Source: Pelotomaculum sp.
GTDB lineage: Bacteria; Bacillota; Desulfotomaculia; Desulfotomaculales; Pelotomaculaceae
Assembly: GCA_003489345.1 (NCBI GenBank)
Contig: DNIT01000221.1
Location: 28,280 to 34,632 of the forward strand
DNA length: 6,353 nt
Direction: 5' to 3'
The notes under the pieces are model-generated. The model saw only the letters and a list, made by a program, of their open reading frames with translations, was not told the DNA's origin and ran no database searches. A program made the position numbers and the translations under genes. Every line of letters begins with the position of its first letter. Within the stretch, counting starts at the first letter, position 1. Positions 5,749 through 6,353 of the stretch are shown in pieces.

Positions 5749-6353
5749 ATGCTGGAAGAGCTCAACAGGCGGTTGGTGGATGTAAAAGAGAAAATGAGAA
5801 TAAAGCAGAAGCTTTTGACTGCTCACAATGATCTGGAGCAAAAGCTTTATGCGGAAAAATCAAGACTGGATGAGCTTGCGAACAGCTTGCAGAAAGAAGG
5901 CAAAGATGTAAAAAAGCTGGAGGGATTAAGTCTTACCGGCCTTTTCCTGGGTATATTGGGGAGTAAGGAGGAGCAGCTGGAAAAAGAACGGCAAGAATAT
6001 CTCGCCGCCAAGCTGAGGTTTGATCAATGTAAAGATTCGATTTCGGCTCTGGAGGAACAGTTTGCGGATGTTAAGCAAAGAATCGGTCAGTTGAAAGATA
6101 TAGATATGCAATATGAAGGTGTATTTAGAGAGAAAGAAAATTTTGTCTTACATGAAGGTAGTGCCGCTTCTCAAAAGGTCCTGCGGCTTTCCGAGGAGAT
6201 CGCTGATATTCAATCTAATAGTAGAGAGTTAAAGGAAGCGATGCATGCCGGGGATGCGGTTTTAAAAGAAGTAAACGGAGTTATTGGCTCCTTGAGAAGC
6301 GCACAAGGCTGGGGAACCTGGGACCTGCTGGGCGGAGGGCTTCTCTCAACCGC
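5749..6353 (+). CDS. Coiled-coil protein of unknown function, 3' end outside window
   Basis: The frame opens at ATG 5749 behind AAGGAGG and has no stop up to the right edge (201 full codons). The product is rich in Glu, Lys, Leu and Gln and has no signal peptide, so it is probably cytosolic. Residues 1-57 and about 73-180 read as long helical coiled coils. They are interrupted at about 57-72 by a hydrophobic, glycine-bearing segment, LEGLSLTGLFLGILGS, which may be a hairpin turn or a membrane-touching loop. Near the right edge the sequence becomes Gly/Trp-rich: GWGTWDLLGGGLLS (187-200). That marks a change to another region, perhaps a second hydrophobic loop before a return helix. I have a vague memory of uncharacterised Firmicutes proteins with both features but cannot name a family. 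It follows the 62-aa membrane coiled-coil gene by 26 bases, so the two are probably co-translated from one message. Confidence 0.82.
   Translation, partial: MLEELNRRLVDVKEKMRIKQKLLTAHNDLEQKLYAEKSRLDELANSLQKEGKDVKKLEGLSLTGLFLGILGSKEEQLEKERQEYLAAKLRFDQCKDSISALEEQFADVKQRIGQLKDIDMQYEGVFREKENFVLHEGSAASQKVLRLSEEIADIQSNSRELKEAMHAGDAVLKEVNGVIGSLRSAQGWGTWDLLGGGLLST

Noticed and set aside
1..6353. CRISPR arrays, tRNA or rRNA genes, insertion sequences, riboswitches
   Set aside because: No regularly spaced direct repeats, cloverleaf signatures, transposase motifs or terminal inverted repeats were seen on either strand by reading.

Overview
The window looks like part of a Gram-positive, Clostridia-type genome. 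A Peptococcaceae relative (Desulfotomaculum/Pelotomaculum-like) is my best guess, from protein style and not from any rRNA or marker gene. The reasons are strong AGGAGG-type ribosome binding sites, TTG starts, a classical lipobox, and a DUF3160 protein next to a CapA-type protein. Base composition is mixed: the large genes are moderately GC-rich, while the small membrane genes are clearly AT-richer.

All supported genes lie on the + strand and are tightly packed. From left to right: (1) the C-terminal part of a DUF3160 protein, cut by the left edge; (2) after 6 bases, a membrane-anchored CapA-family (poly-gamma-glutamate capsule type) protein whose C-terminal third carries three calcium-loop-like DxDxDG motifs, as in FG-GAP/VCBS repeats; (3) after a 62-base gap, a 69-aa protein with two membrane segments; (4) a ~709-aa lipoprotein with a TolB/PD40-type WD-like beta propeller and an unassigned C-terminal region; (5) a 62-aa protein with one membrane segment and a short coiled coil, starting with TTG behind an excellent Shine-Dalgarno; (6) a long coiled-coil cytosolic protein that runs off the right edge.

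The spacing suggests one operon, or two if a weak promoter lies in the 62-base gap. Four of the six products carry visible membrane or export signals, and DUF3160 proteins are, from memory of the family, usually exported. The most economical reading is a cell-envelope or surface module. Its function is not known to me, and no enzyme chemistry can be assigned beyond the metallophosphatase-like CapA motifs. I see no tRNA, rRNA, CRISPR array, insertion sequence, riboswitch or convincing terminator. The longest non-coding stretch is about 62 bases.
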